Shown: positions 17,674-26,152, counted from the stretch's first letter. The stretch is 45,445 nucleotides of DNA from Candidatus Gastranaerophilales bacterium (GCA_944326515.1 CALVEI010000010.1:1-45445); one strand, 5' to 3'. Numbers and translations: made by a program. Notes: a model not told the origin generated them from the letters alone.

Positions 17674-19035
17674 TCAATTCTTTTCCGTAACAGTTTTTAT
17701 TGCATTATAAGCTATTTCGGTGAGTTTTTCAATTTCTTCTTCAGTTATGATTAAAGGAGGTAAAAAATAGATAATATTACCAATTGGCCTTAATAGTGCT
17801 CCATTTTTCATCGCTTCACGAAATACTTTGTGTCCAATTCTTTCAGTAAATAAATATGGTTCTTTTGTTGTTTTGTTTTTAACTATTTCTATTGCGCCTA
17901 TCATTCCTATATGTCTTATGTCTCCGACATGTTTTAATGTCTGGAATTTTTCGAGGCATTCTTTTAGTTTTTTGATTTTTGGTTGAAGATTTTCTATAAT
18001 TTTTTCTTCTTCCATTATTTTTAAGTTTTCAACTGCTATGGCACAAGCTATGGGGTTACCTGTAAAACTATGACCGTGGTAGAAAGTTTTTAGTTGTGAA
18101 AAATCGTCATAAAAAGCATTGTATATTTTGTCAGTTGTTATAGTAGCGGCAAGAGGTATATAACCTGCTGTAATTCCTTTTGCGACACAAAATATATCCG
18201 GTTTAATTTCTGCGTGTTCGAATGCAAAATACTTACCTGTTCTACCAAAAGCCATTGCTACTTCATCATCAATTAGTAAAATGTCGTATTTGTCACACAA
18301 TGCTCTTAATTTCTTTAAGTATTCTGCAGGGTATACTCTCATACCTGCAGCGCCCTGAACAAGAGGTTCTACAATCATTGCTGCTATTTCTTTGTGGCGT
18401 GTTTTAAAAAGTTTTTCAACCTCATTAAAACATTCGATACCACATTCGCCTTGTTTGCAATTCTTAGGGCATCTGTAGCAATATGGCGCACAAACTTTAA
18501 GAGTTTCAAAAACAAGCGGATTAAATATTTTTTTATAAATATCAATTCCACCTACTGATACAGACCCCAGAGTATCTCCGTGATATGATTCTGTCATAGA
18601 AACAAAATGTTTTTTTTCAGGTTTCCCTTTTTGGTACCAGTATTGATACGCCATTTTTATTGCTACTTCAACAGCTGTCGAGCCGTCATCAGAGTAAAAA
18701 ACTTTTGAAAATGGTTCTCCTGCCAACTTTACAAGTTTTTCAGCCAGTTCTATTGCCGGTTTGTGCGTAAAATCGGCAAGTAGAACGTGTTCTATTTTTT
18801 CTGTTTGTTGTGTAAGTACCTTATTTAGTTTTGGATTTGAATGTCCCAGCGTATTTACCCACCAAGAGGAAATTCCATCAATGTATTGGTTTCCATCAAT
18901 GTCGTATAGGTAAACTCCTTCTCCTCTTTCAATTATTGTTGGCTTAAAATCAGAACCTTCATATTGTTTCATTTGTGTGTCTGGGTGCCATACATATTTT
19001 AGGTCTTTTTCAATCCATTCTTCTTTTGTTGTCAT
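17674..19035 (-). CDS. bioA: Adenosylmethionine-8-amino-7-oxononanoate aminotransferase
   Basis: 453 residues. It transfers an amino group from S-adenosylmethionine to KAPA, giving DAPA in biotin synthesis, with PLP as cofactor. WHPDTQM (16-22) near the N-terminus is the typical BioA opening, and SYHGDTLG-type and DDEVAMAFGRTG motifs follow. The PLP lysine is Lys286 in VAKGITAGYIPL. A cysteine-rich insertion (Cys182, 186, 189, 193, 198, 202) starts with the PYCYRCP segment seen in several BioA proteins. No other biotin gene lies nearby. It follows the M29 peptidase by 23 bp and precedes the pseudopilin by 7 bp. Confidence 0.93.
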   Translation of the reverse strand: MTTKEEWIEKDLKYVWHPDTQMKQYEGSDFKPTIIERGEGVYLYDIDGNQYIDGISSWWVNTLGHSNPKLNKVLTQQTEKIEHVLLADFTHKPAIELAEKLVKLAGEPFSKVFYSDDGSTAVEVAIKMAYQYWYQKGKPEKKHFVSMTESYHGDTLGSVSVGGIDIYKKIFNPLVFETLKVCAPYCYRCPKNCKQGECGIECFNEVEKLFKTRHKEIAAMIVEPLVQGAAGMRVYPAEYLKKLRALCDKYDILLIDDEVAMAFGRTGKYFAFEHAEIKPDIFCVAKGITAGYIPLAATITTDKIYNAFYDDFSQLKTFYHGHSFTGNPIACAIAVENLKIMEEEKIIENLQPKIKKLKECLEKFQTLKHVGDIRHIGMIGAIEIVKNKTTKEPYLFTERIGHKVFREAMKNGALLRPIGNIIYFLPPLIITEEEIEKLTEIAYNAIKTVTEKN

Positions 19036-19058
19036 TTTGTTTCTCTCTGTCTGTACTT

Positions 19059-20162
19059 TTATATTACAAATTGGCCGTCTTTATAAATCAATTTGTCGTC
19101 TGCGTATATTTCTCCACCATTTTTCATATTTTTAATTAGATCCCAGTGAAGGCCTGAAACATTTTTTCCTCCAGCTTCCGGATAAGAAGCACCTAATGCC
19201 ATATGAATTGCACCGCCAATTTTTTCGTCAAAAAGAATATTTCCTGTAATTTCTTGTATCATATAGTTTGTTCCGATAGCGATTTCACCTACAAACCTTG
19301 ATCCTTCGTCCATATTTATCATATCAAGGAAGTACTCTTGGCCTTTTTCTGCACTTGCTTCAACTACTTTACCGTTTTCTAAACGAACACGTACTTTGTG
19401 AGCTTCATTGCCTCTGTATATTTGAGGAAAGTCAAAGTAAATTGTTCCGTTTGCGCTGTCTTCTACAGGGGATGTGTAAATTTCTCCATCAGGGAAGTTG
19501 CATTGTCCTGAGCAGTTTAGCCATTTTCGCCCTTCTGTATTGAATGTTATGTCTGTTTCTTCACCTATGATATGCAGCTTTGTTGTTTTATTTAGGTAAT
19601 CAGCTATTCTTTGTTGTTCTTTGTCGATTTCTCTCCATTTTTCTATTGGATTGTCTAAATGCAAGTAACAAGATTTTATTAAGAAGTCTGTATAATCATC
19701 TAGAGACATTTTGGCTTCTTGTGCCAATGCATTTGTCGGGAAATCAGCAATTACCCATTTTAAGCTGCCTTCTGCTGAACGTTGCATTAGTAAGTTTGAA
19801 AGATGTCTTGTTGCTGCAGAACGCTTTGCCATTTTTTTTGAATCAGCTTTAGCCATTGTTTTGGTGTTTGTAGGTGCACCTATTGATATGAATTTGTTGG
19901 CTGTTTTATATTCAAGTTCTGTCATTGGGTCGATATATTCAAGTTGTTCATCAGAAGCATATTTGATGTAAGTTTCTCCAAGTCCCTCCATTGTTGCGTG
20001 GACGATTGGATGAGCCCCTTTTTGTAGAACTTGTTTATATATTTCTTTTACCAATGGTTGAGCTTCGTGACTTGTTGCTCTAATTATTGTTAAATCATTT
20101 GGTTGTATATCTACTGAATATTCAACTAATACCTTTGCGTATTTTTCCCATAATTTATTCAT
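19059..20162 (-). CDS. Aminopeptidase, peptidase family M29
   Basis: 367 residues from ATG 20160-20162, supported by AGAGGA seven bases upstream. A longer in-frame extension of 24 codons has no such support. M29 enzymes (thermophilic aminopeptidase T/S type) are dimetal exopeptidases that remove N-terminal residues in the cytosol. The expected C-terminal metal ligands can be followed: SPVEDSANG and VGEIAIGTN with a conserved Glu, then IHMALGASYPEAGG and GLHWDLIKN supplying His, Tyr, His and Asp. It is the first gene of a minus-strand run with bioA and a pseudopilin, with no evident functional link. Confidence 0.92.
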   Translation of the reverse strand: MNKLWEKYAKVLVEYSVDIQPNDLTIIRATSHEAQPLVKEIYKQVLQKGAHPIVHATMEGLGETYIKYASDEQLEYIDPMTELEYKTANKFISIGAPTNTKTMAKADSKKMAKRSAATRHLSNLLMQRSAEGSLKWVIADFPTNALAQEAKMSLDDYTDFLIKSCYLHLDNPIEKWREIDKEQQRIADYLNKTTKLHIIGEETDITFNTEGRKWLNCSGQCNFPDGEIYTSPVEDSANGTIYFDFPQIYRGNEAHKVRVRLENGKVVEASAEKGQEYFLDMINMDEGSRFVGEIAIGTNYMIQEITGNILFDEKIGGAIHMALGASYPEAGGKNVSGLHWDLIKNMKNGGEIYADDKLIYKDGQFVI

Positions 20163-20220
20163 TTTTCTATCCTCTTTTAAGTTTGTTAGTTTATTATAGC
20201 CTTTTTTCTCGATATAAACA

Positions 20221-20249
20221 AATAAAGCAGCCATTTAAGCTGCTTTATT
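20221..20249 (-). terminator. Terminator of the lipid A operon
   Basis: AATAAAGCAGC (20221-20231) pairs with GCTGCTTTATT (20239-20249) around a seven-base loop. It lies 20 bases beyond the lpxA stop on the minus strand, upstream of the M29 gene. Confidence 0.85.
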
Positions 20250-20268
20250 TATTATGTTGTTTTAAGTT

Positions 20269-21057
20269 TTAAAACATTGTGTTTTCTGCTTTTCTTAGAG
20301 TTATTCCTCTTTTAGATTCACGAATAAATTGAACAAACTTCTTAACGTATTCATCCTGTTCAATATTTCTTTCTATCACGTCACAAGCTTTGGTAATTGT
20401 ATATTCCCCTGATTTAAGAATCTTTAACGCCTCTTTGAGGTTACTTCTTACTTCAGGAGCAATTCCTCTTCTTTTCAGGCCTATTGCGTTGATTCCGTGA
20501 GGTATTGGCGGACGACCTTCTCCTTTTACATATGGCAAGCAATCCATTCTTGCTGCAGAGAAACCGCTTATAATACACATTTCACCAATTCTTAAGTTTT
20601 GGTGAAATACGCTCATTCCTCCTAAGAATGCTCCCTTGCCTACGTGGCAGTGTCCACCTATTGTTGCAAGGTTTGCCATGATAACTTCGTCTTCTAATAC
20701 GCAGTTGTGAGCAACGTGAGATGATGTCATTAAAAGACATTTGTCTCCGACTATTGTCGCATTGCCTTCGCCTGATGCTCTATTTACTGTTGCATATTCT
20801 TTAATTATACAGTTTTTACCTATTATTGATTTTGTAGGTTCGTTTTTATAACCTAAATCTTGAGGTGCTGTACCTATGCTTGCAAATGGTGAAATTATTG
20901 TACCTTCACCTATTTCACAATACTCTAAATATGCATTTGGCATAATTGTTACATTGTCTGCAATCTTTACGCCATTTCCAATTACAGCATTTGCACCTAT
21001 TGTCACATTTTTTCCTATTTGTGCATCATCGGCAATTATTGCTCTTTTATCTATCAT
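20269..21057 (-). CDS. lpxA: UDP-N-acetylglucosamine acyltransferase
   Basis: 262 residues. It catalyses the first step of lipid A synthesis: transfer of a 3-hydroxyacyl chain from ACP to the 3-OH of UDP-GlcNAc. The N-terminal two thirds is a hexapeptide-repeat left-handed beta-helix (IGKNVTIGANAVIGNG and onward). His117, in SSHVAHNC, matches the catalytic His125 of E. coli. The C-terminal part contains GINAIGLKRRGI, typical of LpxA and not LpxD. TAGGAGG precedes the ATG. It follows fabZ by nine bases as the last gene of the operon. Confidence 0.96.
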   Translation of the reverse strand: MIDKRAIIADDAQIGKNVTIGANAVIGNGVKIADNVTIMPNAYLEYCEIGEGTIISPFASIGTAPQDLGYKNEPTKSIIGKNCIIKEYATVNRASGEGNATIVGDKCLLMTSSHVAHNCVLEDEVIMANLATIGGHCHVGKGAFLGGMSVFHQNLRIGEMCIISGFSAARMDCLPYVKGEGRPPIPHGINAIGLKRRGIAPEVRSNLKEALKILKSGEYTITKACDVIERNIEQDEYVKKFVQFIRESKRGITLRKAENTMF

Positions 21058-21066
21058 TGTTGCCTC

Positions 21067-21528
21067 CTACATAACTGAGAAAATCATATCAGCTGACATT
21101 GCAAGTTGTCCGTCAACCATAGCTTTACCTTGAGCTTTGATGATAGGTCCTTTTACTTTTACAAGTTCAACTTCCATATCAAGTCTGTCACCTGGGCGTA
21201 CTATTCTTTTGAATCTACAATTGTCTATGCCAGCGTAAACAACAAGTTTACCTTTATACTCTGGCATTGTCATTAAGATACCTGCACCCAACTGAGCCAA
21301 TGCTTCTGTTTGTAAAACACCTGGCATAATTGGGTTACCAGGAAAATGTCCTTGGAAGAATGGTTCGTTGAATGTTAAATTTTTATATCCTTTCGAGTAT
21401 TTTCCAGGTACACATTCTGTGATTCTGTCAACCAACAAGAATGGATATCTGTGAGGAATCATTTCCATAATTTGCATTACGTCAAATTGAAGAACTTCCT
21501 CTGTTGTATTTACATTTTCTGTACTCAT
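21067..21528 (-). CDS. fabZ: 3-hydroxyacyl-ACP dehydratase
   Basis: 153 residues. A hot-dog fold enzyme that dehydrates 3-hydroxyacyl-ACP in fatty acid elongation and competes with LpxA/LpxD for the same hydroxyacyl-ACP pool. IPHRYPFLLVDRI is at 24-36. Catalytic His61 (QGHFPGNPIMPG) and Glu75 (QTEALAQ) have the standard 14-residue spacing. GGAGAAG precedes the ATG. In many bacteria fabZ is encoded within the lpx cluster, as here, between lpxC and lpxA. Confidence 0.96.
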   Translation of the reverse strand: MSTENVNTTEEVLQFDVMQIMEMIPHRYPFLLVDRITECVPGKYSKGYKNLTFNEPFFQGHFPGNPIMPGVLQTEALAQLGAGILMTMPEYKGKLVVYAGIDNCRFKRIVRPGDRLDMEVELVKVKGPIIKAQGKAMVDGQLAMSADMIFSVM

Positions 21529-21549
21529 CTATACTTCTCCTTAGTCTAA

Positions 21550-22368
21550 TTAATTTTCTTTTTTGATTTTGTCTTTAAGCATCTTTGCTACTTTAACGTG
21601 AACAGCGTGGCCTGCTTCTTTAACAATGACTTCTGCTTTTAAATCGAGCGGATTAAATCCAGTTAGGTAAAAGTCACCAATTAAGTCTAATATCTTATGT
21701 TTTACAGGTTCAAAATTGCTTTTTAATTCTGTTGTGTAGCCGTCATCAGTCATACCAACTGTGTTTTCGATGCTTACACCTCTTGCATAACCCGCAGCTT
21801 GAAGCATTTCAAGCTCTTTCAAGTAACCAAAGGTTCTTGCTTCAATTACTTCATTCATTTTCTCTTTGTCTAGAGATACCCATCTGTGGTTTAATTCCGG
21901 GTGGTTAAAGTTAACGCTGTATGTTACTTTAAATTCGTCTGACGGTACAACAATTAAGTGAGTTTTTCCGTTAAAGTAAGAAACAGGTTCTTCTATAACG
22001 TAGCTTTCTTTTGCTTTGTTTCCTGCTTGTTTGAAAATTTCTACCCATTCAGCTGAACCGCCGCCAAGTATTGGCATTTCAAAATGAGTAAGATAAACAT
22101 CTATTGCTTCTATATGACAAATTGCACAAGCTGCCATAAAATGTTCAATTAACATTACTTTGATATCTTGGTTGCCAATCACTGTACAATGTTCTGTTGA
22201 AACAACATTATCTACATTTGCTTCGATTACTTTGTCACCAAGGTGGAATCTTATACCTTTTGCATCTGATGGTACAAGTCTTGCTGTGCAATCAACACCC
22301 GTCATCAAGCCCTTTGATGAAACTTCTGTTTCTTTTAAGATTGTATTAACTGTTGTTGTCATAGTCAT
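21550..22368 (-). CDS. lpxC: UDP-3-O-acyl-N-acetylglucosamine deacetylase
   Basis: 272 residues, slightly shorter than the E. coli enzyme. It performs the zinc-dependent committed step of lipid A synthesis. Zinc ligands are visible as His76 (LIEHFMAA), His224 and Asp228 (VKHKILDLIGD), and the catalytic His254 lies in EAGHAVHVK. GGGSAEWVE is the conserved glycine segment. The ATG overlaps the lpxD stop by one base (TAATG), so translation is coupled. A second ATG two codons on is an alternative start. Confidence 0.96.
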   Translation of the reverse strand: MTMTTTVNTILKETEVSSKGLMTGVDCTARLVPSDAKGIRFHLGDKVIEANVDNVVSTEHCTVIGNQDIKVMLIEHFMAACAICHIEAIDVYLTHFEMPILGGGSAEWVEIFKQAGNKAKESYVIEEPVSYFNGKTHLIVVPSDEFKVTYSVNFNHPELNHRWVSLDKEKMNEVIEARTFGYLKELEMLQAAGYARGVSIENTVGMTDDGYTTELKSNFEPVKHKILDLIGDFYLTGFNPLDLKAEVIVKEAGHAVHVKVAKMLKDKIKKEN

Positions 22369-23456
22369 TATTCTTCCCCTTGTTCAAATGATTCAAGCAA
22401 GTGCTCATATTTTTTGAATTTGCCAACGGCCTCTTCTGCAGCTTTAAGCATTTTTAACTGTTTAATAAAGTCTTTTCTTGGAACAGCAGGTGCACCGATG
22501 ATGATAGATTTATCAGGGAAGCTTTTTGTTACACCAGCCTGAGCCATAACAATAGAATCAGAGCCTATGCTCAAGTGGTCCGCAAGACCTGCTTGACCGG
22601 CAATAACAACTCTGTCACCTATTTTACAGCTACCAGCCAAACCTACTTGTGAAACTATCATACAAGCACCGCCAATTTTACAGTTATGGCCGATTTGTAC
22701 AAGGTTATCAATCTTTGTTTGTGGTCCGATAAATGTATTTTCAATTGTACCTCTATCGATACAAGTGTTAGCTCCGATTTCTACATCGTCTGATATAACA
22801 ACACCGCCGATAGATGGTATTTTATAAACTTTTTGTTTTGTGTTTGCTTCTTTAACAGCACCTTCTTTTCTTGCTTGTTCTATAACATCAGGGTTTTCTG
22901 TTACAAAGCTGAAACCGTCTGCACCGATGCTTACACCATGTTGCAAGATTACTCTGTTTCCGATGTGAGAGTTGTCACCGATATTTACTCCAGGGTGGAA
23001 TAAACAATTTTCACCTACTGTGCAGTTTTTACCTATATATATGTTTGCAAGAAGTTTTGTGTTGTTTCCTACTACTGCGTTTCTTGAAATAACAACGTTT
23101 GGTCCGATTGATACATTTTCACCTATTTTTGCTTCTGGGTGAATTACTGCTGAAGGATGGATTCCGTTTGGTGCATCAGGTGCATCATAGAATAGATGAA
23201 GAAGTTTCATCATTGCTAATCTAGGACGTTCAACCTCTATTGTTGAAATGTGTTCGAAATTAACACCAAGAGGAACAAGTGCAACTTTCGCTTTTGTTTT
23301 CATAAGGTTTTCAATCTCTTCCTCTGACAAAGCCAAAGCAAGTGCGTTTTCATCAGCGAGCAAAGGTGGCAAAAGTTTATCTATACTGGCATCATTCACT
23401 TTTGTTAAAATACCGCCTACTATTTCTGATATTTCCTCTATTTTGTAACTTTTCAT
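22368..23456 (-). CDS. lpxD: UDP-3-O-(3-hydroxyacyl)glucosamine N-acyltransferase
   Basis: 362 residues. It adds the second hydroxyacyl chain, N-linked, in lipid A synthesis. The N-terminal domain of about 95 residues precedes a long left-handed beta-helix of hexapeptide repeats ([20 protein letters not shown] and onward). [15 protein letters not shown] is the conserved LpxD segment, and IGHNCKIGG contains the active-site His region. AAAGGAGAGAG precedes ATG 23456. It is the first gene of lpxD-lpxC-fabZ-lpxA, behind a recognisable sigma70-type promoter at 23484-23512. Confidence 0.96.
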   Translation of the reverse strand: MKSYKIEEISEIVGGILTKVNDASIDKLLPPLLADENALALALSEEEIENLMKTKAKVALVPLGVNFEHISTIEVERPRLAMMKLLHLFYDAPDAPNGIHPSAVIHPEAKIGENVSIGPNVVISRNAVVGNNTKLLANIYIGKNCTVGENCLFHPGVNIGDNSHIGNRVILQHGVSIGADGFSFVTENPDVIEQARKEGAVKEANTKQKVYKIPSIGGVVISDDVEIGANTCIDRGTIENTFIGPQTKIDNLVQIGHNCKIGGACMIVSQVGLAGSCKIGDRVVIAGQAGLADHLSIGSDSIVMAQAGVTKSFPDKSIIIGAPAVPRKDFIKQLKMLKAAEEAVGKFKKYEHLLESFEQGEE

Positions 23457-23483
23457 CTCTCTCTCCTTTAACTATATTGTTCT

Positions 23484-23512
23484 ATTTTAATACTATCAGG
23501 GAAAAATTACAA
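23484..23512 (-). promoter_or_regulatory. Promoter of the lipid A operon
   Basis: On the minus strand TTGTAA (23507-23512) and TAAAAT (23484-23489) are separated by exactly 17 bases, about 28 bases before the lpxD start. Confidence 0.6.
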
Positions 23513-23567
23513 AATTTTTATATATATTTAATAACTCTTGTTTGTAAACTTTTTGTAACAAAATAAG

Positions 23568-23598
23568 AGTATATACGCAATTTCGATAAAGTATATAC
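23568..23598 (+). promoter_or_regulatory. Tandem AGTATATAC sites, 22-bp spacing (putative operator)
   Basis: AGTATATAC occurs at 23568-23576 and again at 23590-23598, 22 bp apart, which places both on the same DNA face. The core GTATATAC is a perfect palindrome. The second copy ends 36 bases before the ATG at 23635. The same word, also as a 22-bp pair, lies upstream of the gene at 42959-43354, and singly before purA. Confidence 0.5.
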
Positions 23599-23634
23599 CT
23601 TTATATATATAAGAGATATAAAGGAGATTCTAAA

Positions 23635-23913
23635 ATGTCAATTAATCCGGCAGGAAATACAAATAATAATAGAGGCGGTAATGGACAATTCAGACCCCTT
23701 TTGAGAAAAGCTCAGCAAGAAAATAGATTACAAGCTAACCTTGCAATTCTTGATAAAAAAGATATCAGAATGAGATTTAAAAACTCAAGAGATCCTCTTT
23801 ATATCGCATTTGATTATATTGACAAAAGACCTGTAAAAGAACTAGCAGTTGCTTTTGTAAAAGATACAATTTTTGATGTAATGAACTTCGTATCAGGCGG
23901 AACATTGGCCTAG
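23635..23913 (+). CDS. Small hypothetical protein, probably well expressed
   Basis: 92 residues. The first 20 are Asn/Gly-rich and likely disordered. The rest is basic (FRPLLRKAQQENRLQANLAI, then RMRFKNSRDPLYIAFDYIDKR) and ends in a hydrophobic helix with VKDTIFDVMNFVSGGTLA. No family recognised. AAAGGAG is ideally placed, and the gene stands alone between its own putative operator and a strong terminator, so it is a deliberate monocistronic unit. The tandem GTATATAC sites upstream suggest control by a dimeric regulator. Confidence 0.75.
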   Translation: MSINPAGNTNNNRGGNGQFRPLLRKAQQENRLQANLAILDKKDIRMRFKNSRDPLYIAFDYIDKRPVKELAVAFVKDTIFDVMNFVSGGTLA

Positions 23914-23930
23914 AAACATAATAACAAAAC

Positions 23931-23966
23931 AAAAAGGTAAACTGAAAACAGTTTACCTTTTTAGTT
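23931..23966. terminator. Strong bidirectional terminator
   Basis: 14-bp perfect stem (23931-23944 with 23949-23962) and an AAAA loop, with A5 and T5 arms. It separates the 92-residue gene from convergent skp. Confidence 0.92.
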
Positions 23967-23987
23967 TACTATTCTCTATTTATTTGT

Positions 23988-24431
23988 TTATTTTGCAGTT
24001 GCATTTAGGGTTTTTATAATATTGTCAGATATATCTGTTGCTCCATATAACGCATTGTTGCTTGTTAAAATTAATGCGTAAACACCTTTTTTACCTTCTG
24101 CATCAATTGCTTTTCTTACGTCATTTTCGATTGATTGTAAAGCAGCAATTTTGTCTTTTTGTAATTTGTCCATTTTTGCTTTTAATTCTTTAGCATATTT
24201 GTCTTCAAGCTTTTTTCTTTCTGCATCAGTAGTTGCTGCTACAACTTTCTTTTGTGCATCCACAATGAATACTCTGATGTCAGCTTCACGTTTTTGGAAA
24301 GTAGTGTTGATTGTTTCTGTTTTTTTGTAGCCTTTTAGAACCTTGTCTATGTCTACTGATGCATATTTATCAGCAGCAAAAACAGGTGTAGCCATTGCTA
24401 AAACAGCGATTAAAGTAAGTAATTTTTTCAT
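23988..24431 (-). CDS. Skp/OmpH family periplasmic chaperone
   Basis: 147 residues: a signal peptide (MKKLLTLIAVLAMATPVFAA, cleavage near Ala19-Ala20), then YASVDIDKVLKGYKK, the typical OmpH opening strand and helix, a long charged coiled coil (about 40-105, rich in Lys, Glu and Ala) and a closing strand VYALILTSNNALYGATDISDNI. Skp trimers hold unfolded outer membrane proteins in the periplasm, consistent with the lipid A genes nearby. AGAGAGAG upstream is the ribosome binding site. Confidence 0.9.
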   Translation of the reverse strand: MKKLLTLIAVLAMATPVFAADKYASVDIDKVLKGYKKTETINTTFQKREADIRVFIVDAQKKVVAATTDAERKKLEDKYAKELKAKMDKLQKDKIAALQSIENDVRKAIDAEGKKGVYALILTSNNALYGATDISDNIIKTLNATAK

Positions 24432-24506
24432 TAAACTCTCTCTTTTCTATTTGTCTTTTTCTGTAATTTACATTACACTACCATATTTTAAAAAATTAGT
24501 AAATAC

Positions 24507-24530
24507 AAAAAGACGGCAAATTTATTGCCA
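24507..24530 (-). terminator. Terminator of the Lys/Gln-rich secreted protein gene
   Basis: On the minus strand GGCAA and TTGCC pair around a five-base loop and are followed by GTCTTTTTG. The stem is short, so this is weaker than the other terminators in the window. Confidence 0.5.
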
Positions 24531-24540
24531 CCTTTTGTCT

Positions 24541-24858
24541 TTAATATTTAAAAGAGTCTTTTAAATTTTGAATAGCATCTTTTCTTTGTTGTTGTTTCTT
24601 TTTAATTGCTTCTTGTTGAGCTTGTTGTTGTTTTTTGTATTCTTCTTGTTTTTTTTGTAATGCTTTTTTGTCTTTTTCTCGTTTTTTTGCTGCTTCTTCT
24701 TGTTTTTTCTGGTATTCATTTATTTTTGCATCTTGTTTTTTAATGGCAGCATCACGTTTTTGTTGGTAATCTTGTAAAAAGTTTCCACTAGCTGCAAAAG
24801 AAGCTCCTGCTGAAAACATAAAAATAGCTGTTAATAAGATTGTAGAAAGTTTTTTCAT
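24541..24858 (-). CDS. Secreted Lys/Gln-rich coiled-coil protein
   Basis: 105 residues with a clear signal peptide (residues 1-23, ending SFAA before SGNF). The mature part is an almost continuous helix of Lys, Gln, Glu and Ala with few hydrophobics (QQKRDAAIKKQDAKINEYQ and similar), so it should form a highly charged single helix or coiled coil in the periplasm. GGAGG is well placed upstream. It sits next to skp on the same strand with its own gap, and may be a small chaperone-like or envelope-associated protein. That role is a guess. Confidence 0.75.
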   Translation of the reverse strand: MKKLSTILLTAIFMFSAGASFAASGNFLQDYQQKRDAAIKKQDAKINEYQKKQEEAAKKREKDKKALQKKQEEYKKQQQAQQEAIKKKQQQRKDAIQNLKDSFKY

Positions 24859-24915
24859 TTTTATACCTCCATCTATAGTTATTAGATTATAGCAGCATTT
24901 ATTTCTGTTATCAAT

Positions 24916-25086
24916 CTAATAATCTTCTGGAATATAAAAGTCTTTTTTATTCAGTTCTTTTCTTGTTTCTTCATAAGAATTAGTAGAACAGCAGATATTT
25001 TGATATTCTTTGACAATTGAAATTATGTCGTCTGTTGATAATCTTATAAGTCTGCGACCGTTTTGGTTTTCTATTATTGTAGCCAT
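24916..25086 (-). CDS. 56-residue small protein divergent from radical-SAM-like gene
   Basis: A short ORF with one of the best Shine-Dalgarno sites in the window (AAGGAGG, five bases before ATG 25084-25086). The N-terminal half MATIIENQNGRRLIRLSTDD is followed by a helix IISIVKEYQN, a Cys-Cys pair at residues 32-33 and a charged tail ending FYIPEDY. No family recognised. It diverges from the radical-SAM-like gene across 211 bp. Possibilities include a regulator, a partner or even a peptide substrate of that protein; the sequence alone does not decide. Confidence 0.6.
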   Translation of the reverse strand: MATIIENQNGRRLIRLSTDDIISIVKEYQNICCSTNSYEETRKELNKKDFYIPEDY

Positions 25087-25297
25087 TATTCCTCCTTGTG
25101 TGTTTTTTATCGGAATGTTTTTGAGCTACTTTAGTTAAATCATTTGTTGTGTTTAGAAATTACTTTTTATATTTGAATGTATATAAGAATATAGAATATC
25201 GATTAAGTCCTTTTATCCAACTGTGCAATTTATTAATTTTGCAAAAATGTTTAGAATTTCACTATTGATTTTGTATGTTTAAGGAGGGAATGTAAAA

Positions 25298-26152
25298 ATG
25301 AATAACTCTATTATTCAGGCTCAATGTGTTAATCTTAAGGAACTTAATCATTTATTTATAGATTTAGAATATGTAAAAGATCAAACAAAAAGTTTTAATG
25401 TGTATAGAAGTAGAAGTTTTAATCAAAAAAATAAAAAATACTTACAACTTGATGAAATAAAAGATGCCTTGTCTGAGGTTGATAAATCTCATTTGAAATA
25501 CATATATTTGCTTGGAAAAAATTCAATGTCTCATCCTGAATTTAATCATATCTTGCGACTTTGTCTTTCTTATTGTTCGGTTACAATTTTTTCTGATGGC
25601 AGTTGTATTAATGATAAGAAATCAAGATTTTTAAAAAGGGTTGAAGAAGAAGGAACTAATGAGATCATTTTCAAAGTAACTATAAATCATTACGATGAAA
25701 AGATAAATGATGAAATTGCAGGTAGAGGAGCTTTTAGAAAAGCTGTTCATGCAATAACGTCTTTAAATAAATACGGTTTTAATCCAATTTTAGTTATAAA
25801 AACTGAACCGTCTAAAATTGAAGATTTTAAAGAAGGATTTGCTGAGTTAGGTAAAAAATTTAGGTTTGAAACTGATGACATCAATTTTTCATTCATTTTG
25901 CAAGATAAATTTGAAGATGTTGAATCTTTTAATAAAAAACAATTACCGGTTTGTGATTGGAATTTAGATTGTATGACGTCAAGACTTCTTAGCAAATCAG
26001 GTATCTATAATTGTGCTGCACTTATAAATGATTACAGAGCCAGAAGTGGAGCTTCTCTTGGTGATTTTAGTAAAAAATGTTATTTAGAAACTGAAAAATG
26101 TTCTCAATGCAAGATGTTCGGACAAAGAATGTTCTGTAACAGTTGGGTTTAA
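25298..26152 (+). CDS. Radical-SAM-like protein with SPASM-type cysteines but no CxxxCxxC
   Basis: 284 residues. The order of elements resembles a SPASM radical SAM enzyme: LFIDLEY as first strand, YIYLLGKNSMSHPEFNHIL in the position of the GGEP motif, VTIFSDGS in the place of TNG, GRGAFRKAVHAITSLNKYGF as the usual helix, and a C-terminal set Cys261-x6-Cys268-x2-Cys271-x8-Cys280, with earlier cysteines at SGIYNC and LPVCDWNLDC. The CxxxCxxC that binds the radical-generating cluster is absent after the first strand, where VKDQTKSFNVYR stands. It is probably a degenerate, non-catalytic member or binds a different cluster. AAGGAGGG precedes the start. Function unknown. Confidence 0.6.
   Translation: MNNSIIQAQCVNLKELNHLFIDLEYVKDQTKSFNVYRSRSFNQKNKKYLQLDEIKDALSEVDKSHLKYIYLLGKNSMSHPEFNHILRLCLSYCSVTIFSDGSCINDKKSRFLKRVEEEGTNEIIFKVTINHYDEKINDEIAGRGAFRKAVHAITSLNKYGFNPILVIKTEPSKIEDFKEGFAELGKKFRFETDDINFSFILQDKFEDVESFNKKQLPVCDWNLDCMTSRLLSKSGIYNCAALINDYRARSGASLGDFSKKCYLETEKCSQCKMFGQRMFCNSWV

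Noticed and set aside
25290-25295. Start-stop ATGTAA just upstream of the radical-SAM-like gene
   Set aside because: It begins only one or two bases after the Shine-Dalgarno site, too close for initiation; the ATG at 25298 has the right spacing.
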